Of a stretch of DNA of 64,000 bases, positions 9,967 to 20,139 are shown piece by piece. Both the position numbers and the translations under genes were made by a program. The stretch comes from Euglena gracilis. Taxonomy: Eukaryota > Euglenida > Euglenophyceae > Euglenales. How positions within the stretch are numbered: the stretch's first letter is position 1; every line of letters starts with the position of its first letter. The stretch is from positions 7,752,634 to 7,816,633 of the forward strand of contig CP154954.1 of the NCBI GenBank assembly GCA_039621445.1. Direction: 5' to 3'. Below the pieces are notes generated by a model. That model saw nothing but the letters and a program-made list of their open reading frames with translations. It did no database searches and had not been told where the DNA came from.

Positions 9967-10372
9967 ACCCCCCCCCCTTTGTTGTCCCACCGACCTGCCC
10001 CCGGGAGGCCCGACCGGACAATAAGGGGGGGGGGACAATAAAGGGGTACCAAAGGAATTTCATTGGCCGGGCCAAAAAAAACCCCAGTCGGCCGGGGCCC
10101 AGGGACAATGGGGGGTCGGCACGCCGTGGCGAGCCGTCCGGCTAGGGGGGGGGGGGAGGGGGGTTTTTGGCGTGGCGAGGGGGTCCCGGATGGGGAGGGG
10201 TGCGCGGGGGTTTTCCAAGAAAATTTTCTTTGGCACGGTTGACATGGCGTGGCGAGGGGGGTCTGAAAAGGGGGGGGAGGGGGGGTAAAATGGCGTGGCG
10301 AGGGGGTCGGTGAGGGGGGGGGGGTGTGCCGACCCCCCAATAAAGGGGGGGGGACAATAAAGGGGGGGTGGT
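9967..10372. mobile_element. Family B MITE, copy 1, split by family C
   Basis: The ends are ACC, C-run, TTTATTGTCCC and GGGACAATAAA, G-run, GGT. The internal words GGGCCTCCCGG and GGCCGGGGCCCAGGG are shared with copies at 11604-11782 and 14933-15113, which are about 180 bp without an insert. Here the element is longer because a family C element sits inside it. Confidence 0.8.
10110..10338. mobile_element. Family C MITE, copy 1 (TSD AAT), nested in family B
   Basis: The ends GGGGGGTCGGCAC and GTGTGCCGACCCCCC are inverted. The trinucleotide AAT lies on both sides (10107-10109 and 10339-10341). Deleting the element with one AAT restores the family B word GGGACAATAAAGGG seen intact in the other copies. 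Inside, GGCGTGGCGAGGGGGTC is repeated. Confidence 0.88.
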
Positions 10373-10375
10373 ATT

Positions 10376-10512
10376 CCCCAACCGCATTTCTGAAAAAAAA
10401 GCCCAGTGGGGTCCAGCCAAAATTTCCCAACCATATGTCTGAAAAAAACCCAGCGGGTCCAGCCAACATTTATCAACCGTAATTCTGAAAAAAGGCTCGG
10501 GGGGGTCCAGGC
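10376..10512. repeat. About 50-bp tandem repeat, three copies
   Basis: Three diverged copies contain TTCTGAAAAAA, GCCCAG(T/C)GGGG and TCCAGCCAA.ATTT in order. A related single unit occurs near 8083-8120. Confidence 0.7.
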
Positions 10513-10522
10513 ATTGAATATA

Positions 10523-10596
10523 AAGTGTTTAAAACAGAAACATTTGCCCTTTTGATTAAAACACTGATATTTTTCGGGGCATTGTTTTAAACACTT
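10523..10596. repeat. Short inverted repeat
   Basis: The arms AAGTGTTTAAAACA (10523-10536) and TGTTTTAAACACTT (10583-10596) flank 46 bp. Confidence 0.8.
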
Positions 10597-11038
10597 CGCG
10601 ATTCGCGAAAATGCAGGTGGCTAATATTTAAGATACATTGTGTTTCCTGTTGCCACCCAAAGGGCGGCGAGACGGGAGTGGAGATATTCACAAACAACAA
10701 CTTCAGATTGGAAAAAGGAAGACTTTTTCCCCCTCCGACCATGAGTTTTCGGCTTGTTTGGCCACCCAAAGGGCGGCAAGACGGTAACAATGTGAACATG
10801 TGAAGAGCCCGCATGTATTGAAGAAAGCTTCCCAAAAAAATTTCCTTGCCGTGCCTCTTGAGGGGGGGTAGGAATTTTCGGGTGTTTTGGCTCTCCGATC
10901 CAAAGTTGAGAGTGCCTTTTCTGGGTGCCCAGTTGCGCTTGCCCTTGATGGCTGCAGCATTCCGGTCGCCAAAAAGGAGGACATTTGTCAATCGTAAAAA
11001 ACAGACATTTATCCTTGTCAGTCAGAAACCCAGGGAAT
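10597..11038. other. No gene seen; direct repeat of a 16-mer
   Basis: GCCACCCAAAGGGCGGC occurs at about 10650 and 10760. Frames are open on both strands without a recognisable product. Confidence 0.4.
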
Positions 11039-11556
11039 TACCATGCCCCCCCCTACTGTTCCCGTCCCGTGGCCCCCTTTTGGGTCCATGGGAACAGTAC
11101 CATGCCCCCCCCCCATATAAGACCCCCCCTCGGGAGCCAAAATCCCAGGGGGGGGTCTTATATGGGGGGGGGTCTTATATGGGGGGGTCGGTCCCGGCCA
11201 AAGGGCCGGCCTTCGGCCGGCCAGGGGGGGGTCTTATATGGGGGGGGGTCTTATATGGGGGGGGGGGCATGGTAAGGGGGGGAGACAGTAAGGGGGCCCC
11301 CTTACTGTTCCCAAAAGGCCACCTAAAATGCAAAATGAAGCTTTTTTGGTTGACATGCTTGAAAATTGCACCTCCACAACATCCATTTTGGCATTAGGTT
11401 GGATTTTGGTGGGATGGAAAGCACCTAAAACCGACCAAAAAACCCCCCTTTTTGCCTTGTGTTCCAAGAATCCTTTACAAAAAGTGCTTTGACACTGTAC
11501 TGTTCCCGTCCCCCCAATGGGAACAGTAAGGGGGGGGTAAAGGGGGGGGCATGGTA
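11039..11556. mobile_element. Family E element, copy 1 (composite)
   Basis: Begins TACCATGCCCC and ends GGGGCATGGTA. Subterminal words are TACTGTTCCCGT and GGGAACAGTA. The centre (about 11105-11270) is a second foldback with CCATATAAGACCCCCC / GGGGTCTTATATGG ends around GGCCGGCC words, so a nested element is likely. Confidence 0.75.
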
Positions 11557-11603
11557 GTTGCATCGGTTTTGTCAAAAATGCTCCGGGGAGACCATTAGAG
11601 CAT

Positions 11604-11782
11604 TACCCCCCCCCCCTATTGTCCCCCCCCCCTTATTGTCCCTGGGCCCCGGCCGACGGGGGATTTTTTGGCCCGGCCAATGAAAATTCCTTTGGTTCCC
11701 CCTTATTGTCCCCCCCCCTTTATTGTCCAGTCGGGCCTCCCGGGGAGAGGTCGGTGGGACAATAAGGGGGGGGGGGGTGGTA
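11604..11782. mobile_element. Family B MITE, copy 2
   Basis: A 179-bp copy with ends TTACC, C-run, TATTGTCC and GGACAATAAG, G-run, GGTAA. It has the same internal GGCCCCGGCCGAC and GGGCCTCCCGG words as 14933-15113. Confidence 0.82.
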
Positions 11783-11784
11783 AT

Positions 11785-12084
11785 GCTGCCCCCCCCCCTG
11801 TACAGTTGGGATTTTCGGGAGCCCCCCCCCAGTGCCGACCCCCCTGAGATACCGACCCCCTGAGGTAGATGAAAATTTTGACACCAAAAATGGCCTTTTT
11901 AGACCAAAAAGGCCTTAAATTTTTTTTGGGTTTTGGTTTTTGGTTTTTGGCATTTTTGAGGGGGGGGGTTGGCAGTACAGTCGGGACCCCAGGACCCCCC
12001 CCCCCCGGGTGTTGAGGCAGTACACCAAAAAGTGCCAAAAAATGCAAAAAAAATCAGACCTCGGGACCCCCCCTCCCCCCTGCC
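11785..12084. mobile_element. Family F element, copy 1
   Basis: Matches 13404-13720 in order: CTGTACAGTTGGGATTTT, a C-run, AGTGCCGA, a CCTTTTTGGACCAAAAA-type segment, GAGG, a G-run, TTGGCAGTACAGT, GTTGAG.CAGTACA, AAAAAGTGCCAAAAAATGCA and an end CCCTGCCA. The left end abuts family B copy 2 directly. Confidence 0.75.
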
Positions 12085-12111
12085 AACGCCCTTATGGTGA
12101 GGGACTGTGCT

Positions 12112-12232
12112 TGAGCAAAGCTGAAGGGTGGAGGGTGGAGGGAGGAGAGGGAGGAGAGGGAGGTAAGGGGGTGGAATGGGAGAATGGTCGCGTTTGAGGG
12201 AAGAAGAGAAAGAGGGGGAGGGGGGAGGGATG
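12112..12232. repeat. Polypurine GGAGG tract
   Basis: About 120 bp of nearly pure purine on the plus strand (GGAGGGTGGAGG, GAGGAGAGGGAGG words), with one GCAAAG-type interruption at the start. It lies just past the 3' end of the minus-strand retroelement fragment. Confidence 0.7.
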
Positions 12233-12254
12233 AAGAAGCCACGGCACTGTGCTC

Positions 12255-12880
12255 ATGTAAAAATCAAGCTTGCGATCGGTAGCTCTTTCTGCCAGACGCA
12301 GTTGGCGGGTTACTGCCTGCGCCAATGCCACACATAGATTCTCTGTTAGCTCTTGGAACCGGCGTTGTTTGACAGAGCCGGCGAATGAGTTCGCAGCCAT
12401 GTGGAGAATGTCTCGCAGAAGCTTGGTTGCTGTCGGACCAGGGCAGCCCCACGGATCGACGTTTGTGGAGTTCAGCGTCTGGCACGGTCCGTAGAACGCG
12501 GGGGAGATTCAAGGGCCAGCGAGAGGGAGCCAATGGAAATGCCTGCTCGTTGGCAGAGATCCACGAGGGCATGTCGGAGGCAGTTGTGTCTTTCGGTGAG
12601 GCTCTTTTTGAGGCAGGTGAGAAGGTATCACCAAAAGGATCGATGGATTCAGAACTTCAGAAGAGAGCATTTGTGTCAGGAGAGAATCTTTCACGGTGGG
12701 CAGCGCAGCTTCACCCAGACCGTGCCCCGGGCCCAGGGAAACGTCTCTTTTGGCCCTCGCCACAAGGAGAACGCAAGGAACAGAGTTGTGAAGCAGGCAC
12801 GCGCGACGACTCCTCCTTCTCGGATGGGGGTAGGAGGAGGAAAAGGAAAGCACCGTGTTGAAGACCTCACCATCGAACAA
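12255..12880 (-). pseudogene. Non-LTR retrotransposon ORF fragment (C-terminal end)
   Basis: The minus strand near 12400-12255 encodes LCVALAQAVTRQLRLAER. This matches the C-terminal pattern LSLTLAKEISKQLVW of the retroelement fragment at 17974-19252. Upstream, the frame is broken by several shifts, and the block at 12690-12775 is nearly the same as 17488-17573. All three fragments lie on the same strand. I infer a decayed, truncated copy. The assignment rests on short conserved runs only. Confidence 0.5.
12690..12775 (-). repeat. About 85-bp block shared with 17488-17573
   Basis: The two copies differ at only a few positions. On the minus strand both read GTTTCCCTGG, GGGCACGGT.TGGGTGAAGC and TGCCCACCGTGAA. 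In both places it lies near retroelement coding sequence, so it is probably a conserved part of that element. Confidence 0.75.
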
Positions 12881-13048
12881 CCACTACAGGTCAGCGGTAG
12901 CCATACTTGGCATTTTTTTAAAAAAACAACAACAAAACAACGTGTTTTTTTAAAAAAAAAACGCCAAAAAAAACATATAAAAAAACAAAAGCATAATTTC
13001 ATTGAAAAAACTCGTTATGAAGCACCCAAACCATACTTCGAATCCTAC
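12881..13048. repeat. T/A-tract low-complexity DNA
   Basis: Runs of T7 and A9 with AACAACAACAAAAC words make small hairpins. A similar sequence is at 14210-14290. Confidence 0.6.
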
Positions 13049-13752
13049 TACCATGCCCCCCCCCCCGAGCTATTCCCGGCCCCGGGACCCTTTACGGCCC
13101 AATGGGAACAGTACGGGGGGGGGGGGGGAACAGCTAGGGGGGGGGGGACCTAGGTCCCCCCCCCGAGCTATTCCCATACCCGACCCTCGGGCACCCCAAA
13201 AGGGGTCTTTTTTGGCAACTTTTTTGGATGTTCACAAAAAATGGTCAACTTTGAGCACATTCGCCAAAAGGTGATTTTTGAAAATGGTCCAAAAACGTCA
13301 ATTTTTGACCACTTTCTTAGGAAGTTCTTTATAAAAAGTGCTATGACAGTGAGCTATTCCCGTACCCCCAATGGGAATAGCTCGGGGGGGGAATAGGGGC
13401 GATGGCAGTACAGCTGGGGTTTTTTGGGGACCCCCCCCCTCCCCCCCCCTGTACAGTTGGGATTTTTGGGACCCCCCCCCTAGTGCCGAACGGTCAGAGA
13501 CAGATGGCCTTTTTGGACCAAAAATGGCCTTTTTGGACCAAAAAAAGGCCATAAAAAATTTTTCCGGCGCCTTCGGCGCCGGTTTTTGGCCAATTTTTGA
13601 GGGGGGGGGTTGGCAGTACAGTTGGGACCCCAGGACCCTCCCCCCCCCTGTGTTGAGACAGTACAGCAAAAAGTGCCAAAAAATGCAAAAAAATCAGCCC
13701 TCGGGACCCCCCCCCTGCCAAAGCCCCATAGCTCGGGGGGGGGGGGATGGTA
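13049..13752. mobile_element. Family E element, copy 2, containing family F
   Basis: Starts TACCATGCCCC, with GAGCTATTCCCG.. and GGGAACAG words, and ends in ATAGCTC, a G-run and GGATGGTA. The interior is a complete family F element (13404-13720), and family A begins exactly at its right TA. This makes a three-level stack. Confidence 0.7.
13404..13720. mobile_element. Family F element, copy 2, nested in family E
   Basis: The ends TGGCAG and CTGCCA are inverted, with internal CTGTACAGTTGGGATTTT, CGGCGCCTTCGGCGCCGG and AAAAAGTGCCAAAAAATGCA. It is flanked by GAATAGGGGCGA on the left and AAGCCCCATAGCTC on the right. Confidence 0.75.
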
Positions 13753-14016
13753 ACGTGACCCCCCCCCTATTTGGCCGCCCTCCGGGCGGCCCGGCCCCCC
13801 TTCTGGCCAATTAGGGGGGGGGACAATTAGGGGGGGGGGGTTAGGGGCAACCCCCCCCCCTAATTGGCCACCTGGGCCCCGTCCTTCATAGTCGTGAACC
13901 CCCGAAAAACACCCGAACAAAGGCATTTTCCCTTGAAATGTGTAACCCCCCCCCCCTAATTGGCCACCTGGGCTCTGGCCAATTAGGGGGGGGGGACAAA
14001 TAGGGGGGGGTCACGT
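13753..14016. mobile_element. Family A MITE, copy 2 (TA target)
   Basis: The inverted ends ACGTGACC, C-run, TATTTG and CAAATA, G-run, TCACGT are intact. TA is present at 13751-13752 and 14017-14018. The 264-bp body matches 8285-8551 through all internal words. Confidence 0.88.
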
Positions 14017-14932
14017 TAAGTTCAAAAATTGCCAAAAAAATTGGTCAAAAACATTCAAAAAAATGCAAAAAAATGCAACTTTAGGACTTTTTTCATTTTT
14101 TGTTTAAGGAAATTTTTTTGCAGAAATGCCCCAAAACTTGCCAAAAATGATTGAAAATATGCATTCAAAAAATTTTCCGAGCAAAACCTGTTGTTGGCGT
14201 GTTGGCTTGTTGGCGTTTTTTTTTGTTTTTTTTAAAAAAAACATTGTTAGAATTTAAAAAAAAACAAAAAAACAAAGTCCAAAAAAAAACAGGTTGCCAA
14301 CTATGGCGGTAGCTATACTGAGGGTTTACAAAGAGGTGTTCGGTGACTGGGTAGAGGTCAGTGGAAAATGAGCGAGGCTCATCTTCAATATATAAAGAGC
14401 AGGGGGGGGGCGTGTGTGTTGTGCTGTGCTGCCTCCTTTGGCGTGTGTGTGTCATGTAGGTTTTCACGTGACTGTCACGGTTTGCCTGAAGGTGAGTGTT
14501 CACAGATCCGATGAGGTAGGTGAGGGCCTGTTTGTGTACGCCTGAAGGGTACCAATTTTGGCCTCAGGGCCATTGGTCGTAGGCAGACATGGTTTCTGGT
14601 TCAGGGCCGTGGGCCGGCTAAGAGCTCCTGATGATGGTTGGTAAGTGTCGGTGGGCATTCGGTGGTTAGGGCATCCGAAGAGTTATGACATTTGGTATTG
14701 GAGTACTGGAGGTATCCGAGGTTCCGCAATCCAGAAGCTGTTCAGGACATTGCCCCCATGCCAACTGTCAGGCCACTTCACGCATCAGAGCCATTTCCAG
14801 TCCTTGCCACACATTGGCCTCCACGCCCCGCCTCTCCCAACCGTTGTGTTGGCTGGTCAGAAGGCGGATACAAGTGGAGACAAAGCCTTGTCCTGTTTCG
14901 CTAATGCCTCCGTAGCAGTCCATCACCGGTGG
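14017..14932. other. Gene-free stretch with A/T tracts
   Basis: 14020-14165 is an array of CAAAAAATG-type words. 14215-14290 forms a T/A hairpin. The segment around 14315-14420 (CTTCAATATATA, a G-run, GCGTGTGTG) resembles 17655-17750 beside a retroelement fragment, so it may be retroelement flank. No gene is recognised. Confidence 0.4.
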
Positions 14933-15113
14933 TACCACCCCCCCCCTTTATTGTCCCCCCCCCCTTTATTGTCCCTGGGCCCCGGCCGACGGGGGGTTTT
15001 TTTGGCCCGGCCAATGAAATTCCTTTGGTACCCCTTTATTGTCCCCCCCCCTTTATTGTCCGGTCGGGCCTCCCGGGGGCAGGTCGGTGGGACAATAAAG
15101 GGGGGGGGGTGGT
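14933..15113. mobile_element. Family B MITE, copy 3 (uninterrupted)
   Basis: This 181-bp copy is the reference for family B. It begins TACCACC, C-run, TTTATTGTCC, has GGGCCCCGGCCGACG and CCCGGCCAATGAAATTCC inside, and ends GGGACAATAAA, G-run, TGGT. Confidence 0.85.
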
Positions 15114-15689
15114 CAGGGTTGGGCAATTTCTCCTCCTGGCCAATTATTTCTTTTCTTTGCGAAAAAACGGGAAAATGGAAAATTGCGAATTAATACTCAA
15201 CAATCGCGAAACTCACATGCGCGACTGGGATTCTCGTTTTTTTCATTTTTTTCTCTCATTCTCACAGGACCACGACGAATGATACGAGGAGTGTTTGCAC
15301 GTTTACGTGCTGAAAAGCTTGGATTATCGCTTTGGCCGAGGATTATTGCTTTGGCCGAGGTGTTCATCTTTATCTCATCATCCGTTTTTATTTTCTCTAT
15401 GCCAAGGTCCCACTGCTGATGAACCTAATTGATGGTTTACGCGTACAATTTTTGAGTTGAAGTTGGTGTTGGTGGCTGAAGGAGCTGCTGGGAGCTGCTG
15501 GGGCTGGTGGCTGAAGGAGCTGCTGGACGACGTTTATTACTGCACGCTCCAGTTTGGTGGCTAACTTTTTTTGTTTCTTGCCTTCTTTTTTTGCTGTTCA
15601 CAAACGTTCTTGCCCAAGGAATCCAAAATTTGGGATGTCCCGAATCCAGTTTTTGAATCTGACAATCCCGCCCTAAATTTTGCACTTTG
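15114..15689. other. No recognisable gene
   Basis: Short frames are open but carry no motif. A GGCTGAAGGAGCTGCTGG duplication lies near 15475-15525. Confidence 0.35.
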
Positions 15690-16515
15690 TGGTGGCCAGT
15701 TTTGGGCCACATGTGGTGGCCAGTTTTGGGCCAGATTGTGGTGGCCAGTTTTGAGCCACAGATGGGGCCATTTTGGGGCCATAGGTGGTGGCCAGTTTTG
15801 GGCCACAGATGGTGCCGTTTTGGGGCCACAGATTATGGCCAGTTTTGGGCCACAGATGGTGGCCAGCTTCGGGCCACAGGTGTTGCCATTTTGGGCCACA
15901 GGTGGCGTCCAGTTTTGGGCCAGATTGTGGTGGCCAGTTTTGGGCCACAGATGGTGGCCAGTTTTGGGCCACAGATGGTGGCCAGTTTTGGACCACAGGT
16001 GGGGGCCAGTTTTGGGCCAGTTTTGGGCCACAGATGGTGGCCAGTTTTGGGCCACAGATGGTGGCCAGTTTTGGGCCACAGATGGTGGCCAGTTTTGGGC
16101 CACAGGTGGTGGCCAGTTTTGGGCCACAGATGGTGCCATTTTGGGGCCACAGATTGTGGCCAGTTTTGGGGCACAGGTGGGGGCCAGTTTTGGGCCACAG
16201 GTGGCGTCCAGTTTTGGGCCAGATTGTGGTGGCCAGTTTTGGGCCACAGATGGTGGCCAGTTTTGGGCCACAGATGGTGGCCAGTTTTGGGCCACAGATG
16301 GTGGCCAGTTTTGGGCCACAGGTGGTGGCCAGTTTTGGGCCACAGGTGGGGGCCAGTTTTGGGCCACAGGTGGCGTCCAGTTTTGGGCCAGATTGTGGTG
16401 GCCAGTTTTGGGCCACAGATGGTGGCCAGTTTTGGGCCACAGATGGTGGCCAGTTTTGGGCCACAGATGGTGGCCAGTTTTGGGCCACAGGTGGGGGCCA
16501 GTTTTGGGCCACAGC
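15690..16515. repeat. 24-bp minisatellite, about 34 copies
   Basis: The unit GGCCAGTTTTGGGCCACAGA plus TGGT repeats in direct order with variants (GGTGGCGTCC, CAGATTGTGG, GGTGGGGGCC). The variants themselves recur, giving a higher-order pattern. Because 24 is a multiple of three and the unit lacks stop codons in most frames, several frames on both strands stay open for 240-340 codons. These open frames are a consequence of the repeat. There is no sign of a gene. Confidence 0.93.
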
Positions 16516-16688
16516 TTGCACATTGGTCTGAAAAAAGTTTCTGGGTGAGGCACGTAGGTTTCACTCAGCGTTAACAAGTCAGTTGCGGCCCAAAGCGATG
16601 TTCATCCTTGTCGATGGGTCCGCCGGCTCCGTTTCTTTCTCTTATCCGGAAAATGTAGGAAAAAAATTTTCCGAGGCCCGGGAAAATT

Positions 16689-17486
16689 TTAGGAGAAATT
16701 CTCCGAGAAATTTCCGTCCGGAAAATTCCCGCCCAACCCTGGGGGTGGTACAAAGGTCCAACCACGTCGCTTGCACGGCTCTCCGTATTTGGAAATTTTG
16801 TCTTCCTCTTGCCGATGGTGCCAGTTGTCCACTTGTGCTGGGGCTGATCTTGAAGGAGCCAATGGGTGTCTTTCTGTGACATCAATGGCTGCGGGTCCAT
16901 TGGCGTCAAAGCGAGTGATAAAGACATCACCGGGGCGCGTACCATCTTCGGCTTTTTCTTCTCGGCGGGCTGGGAAGCCAGCTCGTTGGGCCATGGTCAG
17001 GACAAAGCTTTGCACTGCCCCGTGCCGCCTAACAAGGTTGTTACGGTGGCAGCAAACGAGGTGGTGGCCGGCTGTGTCAAGCGGGCTCTTGCATCGTGGA
17101 CATCCTGGTGAGCTTCCTTCTTCAGACTGAACCACAGGGGCACCAAGGGTCCATTGCAGAAGGGCAACAAATTCTTTGGTGGGAATGAGGGTCAAACCGG
17201 CCGAGGGGACGGCACATGTCCAAGCCATTGCATGAGGTCGCGTTTGGCAAGCAAAACGGACGGCATCAGATCCGGTCAGGGATTGTTGTAACTTCTTTTG
17301 CCGCAGACCAGAGCAGATATTCCCCCAATGCTGTTGAGACACCAACTCATGAGGCAATTGAGCTGCACGGGTAAAGTCTTCTGCCAAGGCTTGCAGGGGT
17401 TGACCATCAATGCCACTGTCCCCAAGTGCTTTGCTGACAAAATCAAAGTCAGATGGCTTTGAAGAAGAAGAAAACTGGCAAAGTCT
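16689..17486 (-). pseudogene. Non-LTR retrotransposon ORF fragment, copy 1
   Basis: Open on the minus strand from after a TGA at about 17489 to 16689. It encodes the distal part of a reverse-transcriptase polyprotein: HAMAWTCAVP, then a zinc-knuckle-like CPRCKSPLDTAGHHLVC, then RPGDVFITRFDANGPAAIDV, then CKRRGWTFVP. The same order is present in the copy at 17974-19252. Similarity stops near 16755, where low-complexity sequence (GGGAAAATTTT words) takes over, so the C-terminus is missing. The reverse-transcriptase core is also missing. In related elements this region follows the RT domain and ends with an endonuclease-like PGDV...DV motif. Family assignment is from memory of algal LINE-type proteins. 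Confidence 0.7.
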
Positions 17487-17599
17487 TCACGGTGGGCAGC
17501 ACAGCTTCACCCAAACCGTGCCCCGCGCCCAGGGAAACGTCTCTTTTGGCCCTCGCCACAAGAGGAACCCCCTTGTGACTCCCTGTGCCGCCACAGGTC

Positions 17600-17973
17600 G
17601 CGGGTTGCTTATACTGTGAGCTTAATGTACAAAAAGTGCAGATTGTTCAGGGTGCGGGGGTTAGTGGTTAGAGGAAGATGAGCCAAGGTCACCTTCAATA
17701 TATATTGGGCGAGGGGGGGGGGCGTTTGTACCTCTTTTGCCACGCGATGGCATGTTTGTGTCGGGGTTTTTGGCTTTGGGGCGTGTGTTCTTGTCGTTGA
17801 ATGGCGTGTGTGTGTCGGGTCCTTAGGTGGCATGTCAGGGAGTGTCAGCTTGGGCTTGGCATAGCAAGGGGAAGCATGGAGAGGACAGGAGTATGAGGCA
17901 GGAGTATGAGGCGGGTAGGGTTCAAGTGGAGGAGGTGGGTTAACCAAGGTCGACAGGGGGTGAACTAAGGTGT
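17600..17973. other. Retroelement flank, no separate gene
   Basis: Lies between two minus-strand retroelement fragments. It contains CTTCAATATATA followed by a G-run and GCGT, as at 14380-14430, and GTGTGT-rich DNA. It is probably 3'-untranslated or promoter sequence of the element family. Confidence 0.4.
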
Positions 17974-19252
17974 TTACTGGGAATACGGGAGGTGGCAACC
18001 GGCAGACAGGTCAGTGTCATTTGACAGGTTGGTGTAGAAGCTCCAAACCAGCTGTTTAGAGATCTCTTTGGCCAGGGTGAGTGACAGTCCTTGCCACACT
18101 TCTGCTTCGGTTTGGCGCTGAAGCCAACTCTCCCGTTGCCTAACAAGGCTTTAAGGAGAGTGGACATCAGAGAACGACCTTGCGGCCCCATGCCGCCAAA
18201 GCAGTCAAGCACAAACGGGGTGAGGCGCCAGCCTCGTCTCGAGCAAGTTGCATCATATTTGCGGTGTTTGTCTACTCCTTGTTTTTCTTGCCAAATCGGA
18301 AGTTGTGCGGCGCGGCTCAGAGGGTTGCTTGGGGTCTGTGTGTGACGGATGGTGACGTCGATTGCGACTGGGCCTTCGCTGTCAAGGCGAGGAATGAAGA
18401 TATCACCAGGGCGGGAATTGTCATCAGCCCGTTGTTCTTTTTTGGCTTGGAATCCGGCGCGTTGAGCCAGGGAGGTGAGGAAGTCTTGGACCGCTGCATG
18501 TCGCTTGTAAAGGTTGTTGAATTTGAAACATAGCAGGTGATGTCCAGAAACATCCAATGTTCCTTGGCATTTTGGGCAGAGTGTCTTGCTTGAAGAAGCA
18601 CCCTCTGTGAGTGGCATCCCAATGTTCCATCGCAAAAGGCAGCGAAATTCAGCAGAAGGCAACAAAGTGCGGGTGCCCGTGCTTGGGGTGGCAGCCGCCC
18701 AGGCCATGGCATGTGGCTGACATTGGCTGGCAAATCGGACTTGGTCAGTGGGGGGCAGGGTCCTTGCAAGAACTGTTTGCCGTGCCGTGGAAAACTGTCC
18801 ATTCCACCACTTTTGGGAGGTGTGAGGACTTTGCGCGTCTTTCAACAGTGACAGGTCGTCAACCCATTGCACCAGTGGTGCAACGTTGCCGAGGATGGCT
18901 GAGGCTTCTTGGAGGCACACCAGAGTGTCTGAGGGGGCCCTGGGGAACGCCGAAGGAATACCAAGGGTTTCGGGGCCCGACGGATGTATTCCACAATGCC
19001 AGCAAACCGAGCTGGTAGACGAATGTGTCCCGGATCAGAGATGCCCAGTCCACCCAGCCGGATGGGGAGACAAATTTGTTCCCATCGTTCAGGGGAGCAG
19101 GGGCCGCCAACTATTCCTTCAAAGCAATGTCGGAGGGTCGTACGGAAAGCTGCACATTCTGGGCGGCCCGTGGAAAGAGGTGCAGCGCGAAGGAGGTCGT
19201 TGGTGGCTTTGTGTCGGAGTGTATGGGAGATCCTAATAGGATCTGCTCGCAT
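17974..19252 (-). pseudogene. Non-LTR retrotransposon ORF fragment, copy 2 (frameshifted)
   Basis: The minus strand encodes, in order: RAAPLSTGRPECAAFRTTL with LPIRLGGLGISDP (19200-19010), a frame change near 18900, then RFASQCQPHAMAWAAATP, the knuckle CPKCQGTLDVSGHHLLC, RPGDIFIPRLDSEGPVAIDV and CSRRGWRLTPFVLDCFGGMG. A second frame change near 18140 leads to a C-terminus with EVWQGLSLTLAKEISKQLVW and a TAA stop at 17974-17976. This is a more complete version of the 16689-17486 fragment, but it has two frameshifts and no RT catalytic block, so it is 5'-truncated, as is usual for LINE-type insertions. LPIRLGGLG is typical of the region after the RT thumb. Confidence 0.78.
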
Positions 19253-20139
19253 GCTACGTATTCACCACACCAAACGCGCCAAGGGAAAAACGCGTCTGCA
19301 GTTGTTGCCATCCCCAACTAATCATCCCTCATGCTGCACCTTTTACATAGCTTTTCACCTGCGGTCCCCTGCCTAACCCCATGTACCATGCAGATAGCCT
19401 CCCCCCCGACACTTACAAATCCGGTTGGCAGTGCCACTGGTCAGTGGTTTTCTATTTTCAATTTTTTTGCAAAGAAAAGAAAAGGGGTCAGAAGTGGTGA
19501 TTCTCCAAAAAGCGAATGGCCTAGCCTGGGTGTCACAAAACCCAAAATGCCCATCTGGGGAGCAATCTGGGGAGGGGAGTTGAACATTTACAATGTCTGC
19601 CTTTTTTTATGAGATTTGAAATTTTCACAAGCCACTGCACACACACATGGGTCAGGGTTTTTTTTTAAGTCTTGCACCCCGGGGGGGGGCAGGGGGGGTG
19701 GGTCCCCGCCGAGCCCCCCCCACCAGGGGGGGGGTGAGATACCGTGCCCCCCGGGTTTGTCCCCCCCCCCTGTTAATCACCCTTGGGTTTGCCCCCCCTT
19801 TCTTTGGAAAATGAAGCAGCTCTGGGAAGTGCCAGCTAGTTGAAGCCCCCCCCCCCCCCTGGTCAGCCAACCCCCTCGGCACGGCATGCCGAACCATACC
19901 AATGAATTTCCTTTGGGAAATTCCGGCTCTCCGCCACAGTGGACCCCCCCCTGGGGAACTGACCTCCTTGGCACGGCAAAATGGGGACCCCCCCCCCCCT
20001 GGCGGTCGAGGGTCCTCGTCAGACGTGCCGAACCTCCGCCGTTTGGCAGCTCCTCTTCAACAGACAACCACACTCAACTTTTGCTCCCCATGGGAAGGAA
20101 CGCCTCTGTCCCTTTGGCTGCACACCCGGCCCCGGGCGG
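19253..20139. other. No gene seen; G/C-tract words
   Basis: From 19680 to 20000, blocks of GGGGGGG/CCCCCCC alternate with CTCGGCACGGCATGCC and CCTTGGCACGGCAAAATGG-type words, suggesting decayed G/C-tract elements. No reading frame with known motifs was found. Confidence 0.4.

Noticed and set aside
9792-10476. Proline-rich proteins on the minus strand (up to 225 codons)
   Set aside because: They are translations of C-tracts of families B and C.
15690-16515. CRISPR-like array or long repeat protein genes
   Set aside because: There are no spacers; the units are contiguous 24-bp direct repeats. The long frames on both strands follow from the unit length and lack of stops.
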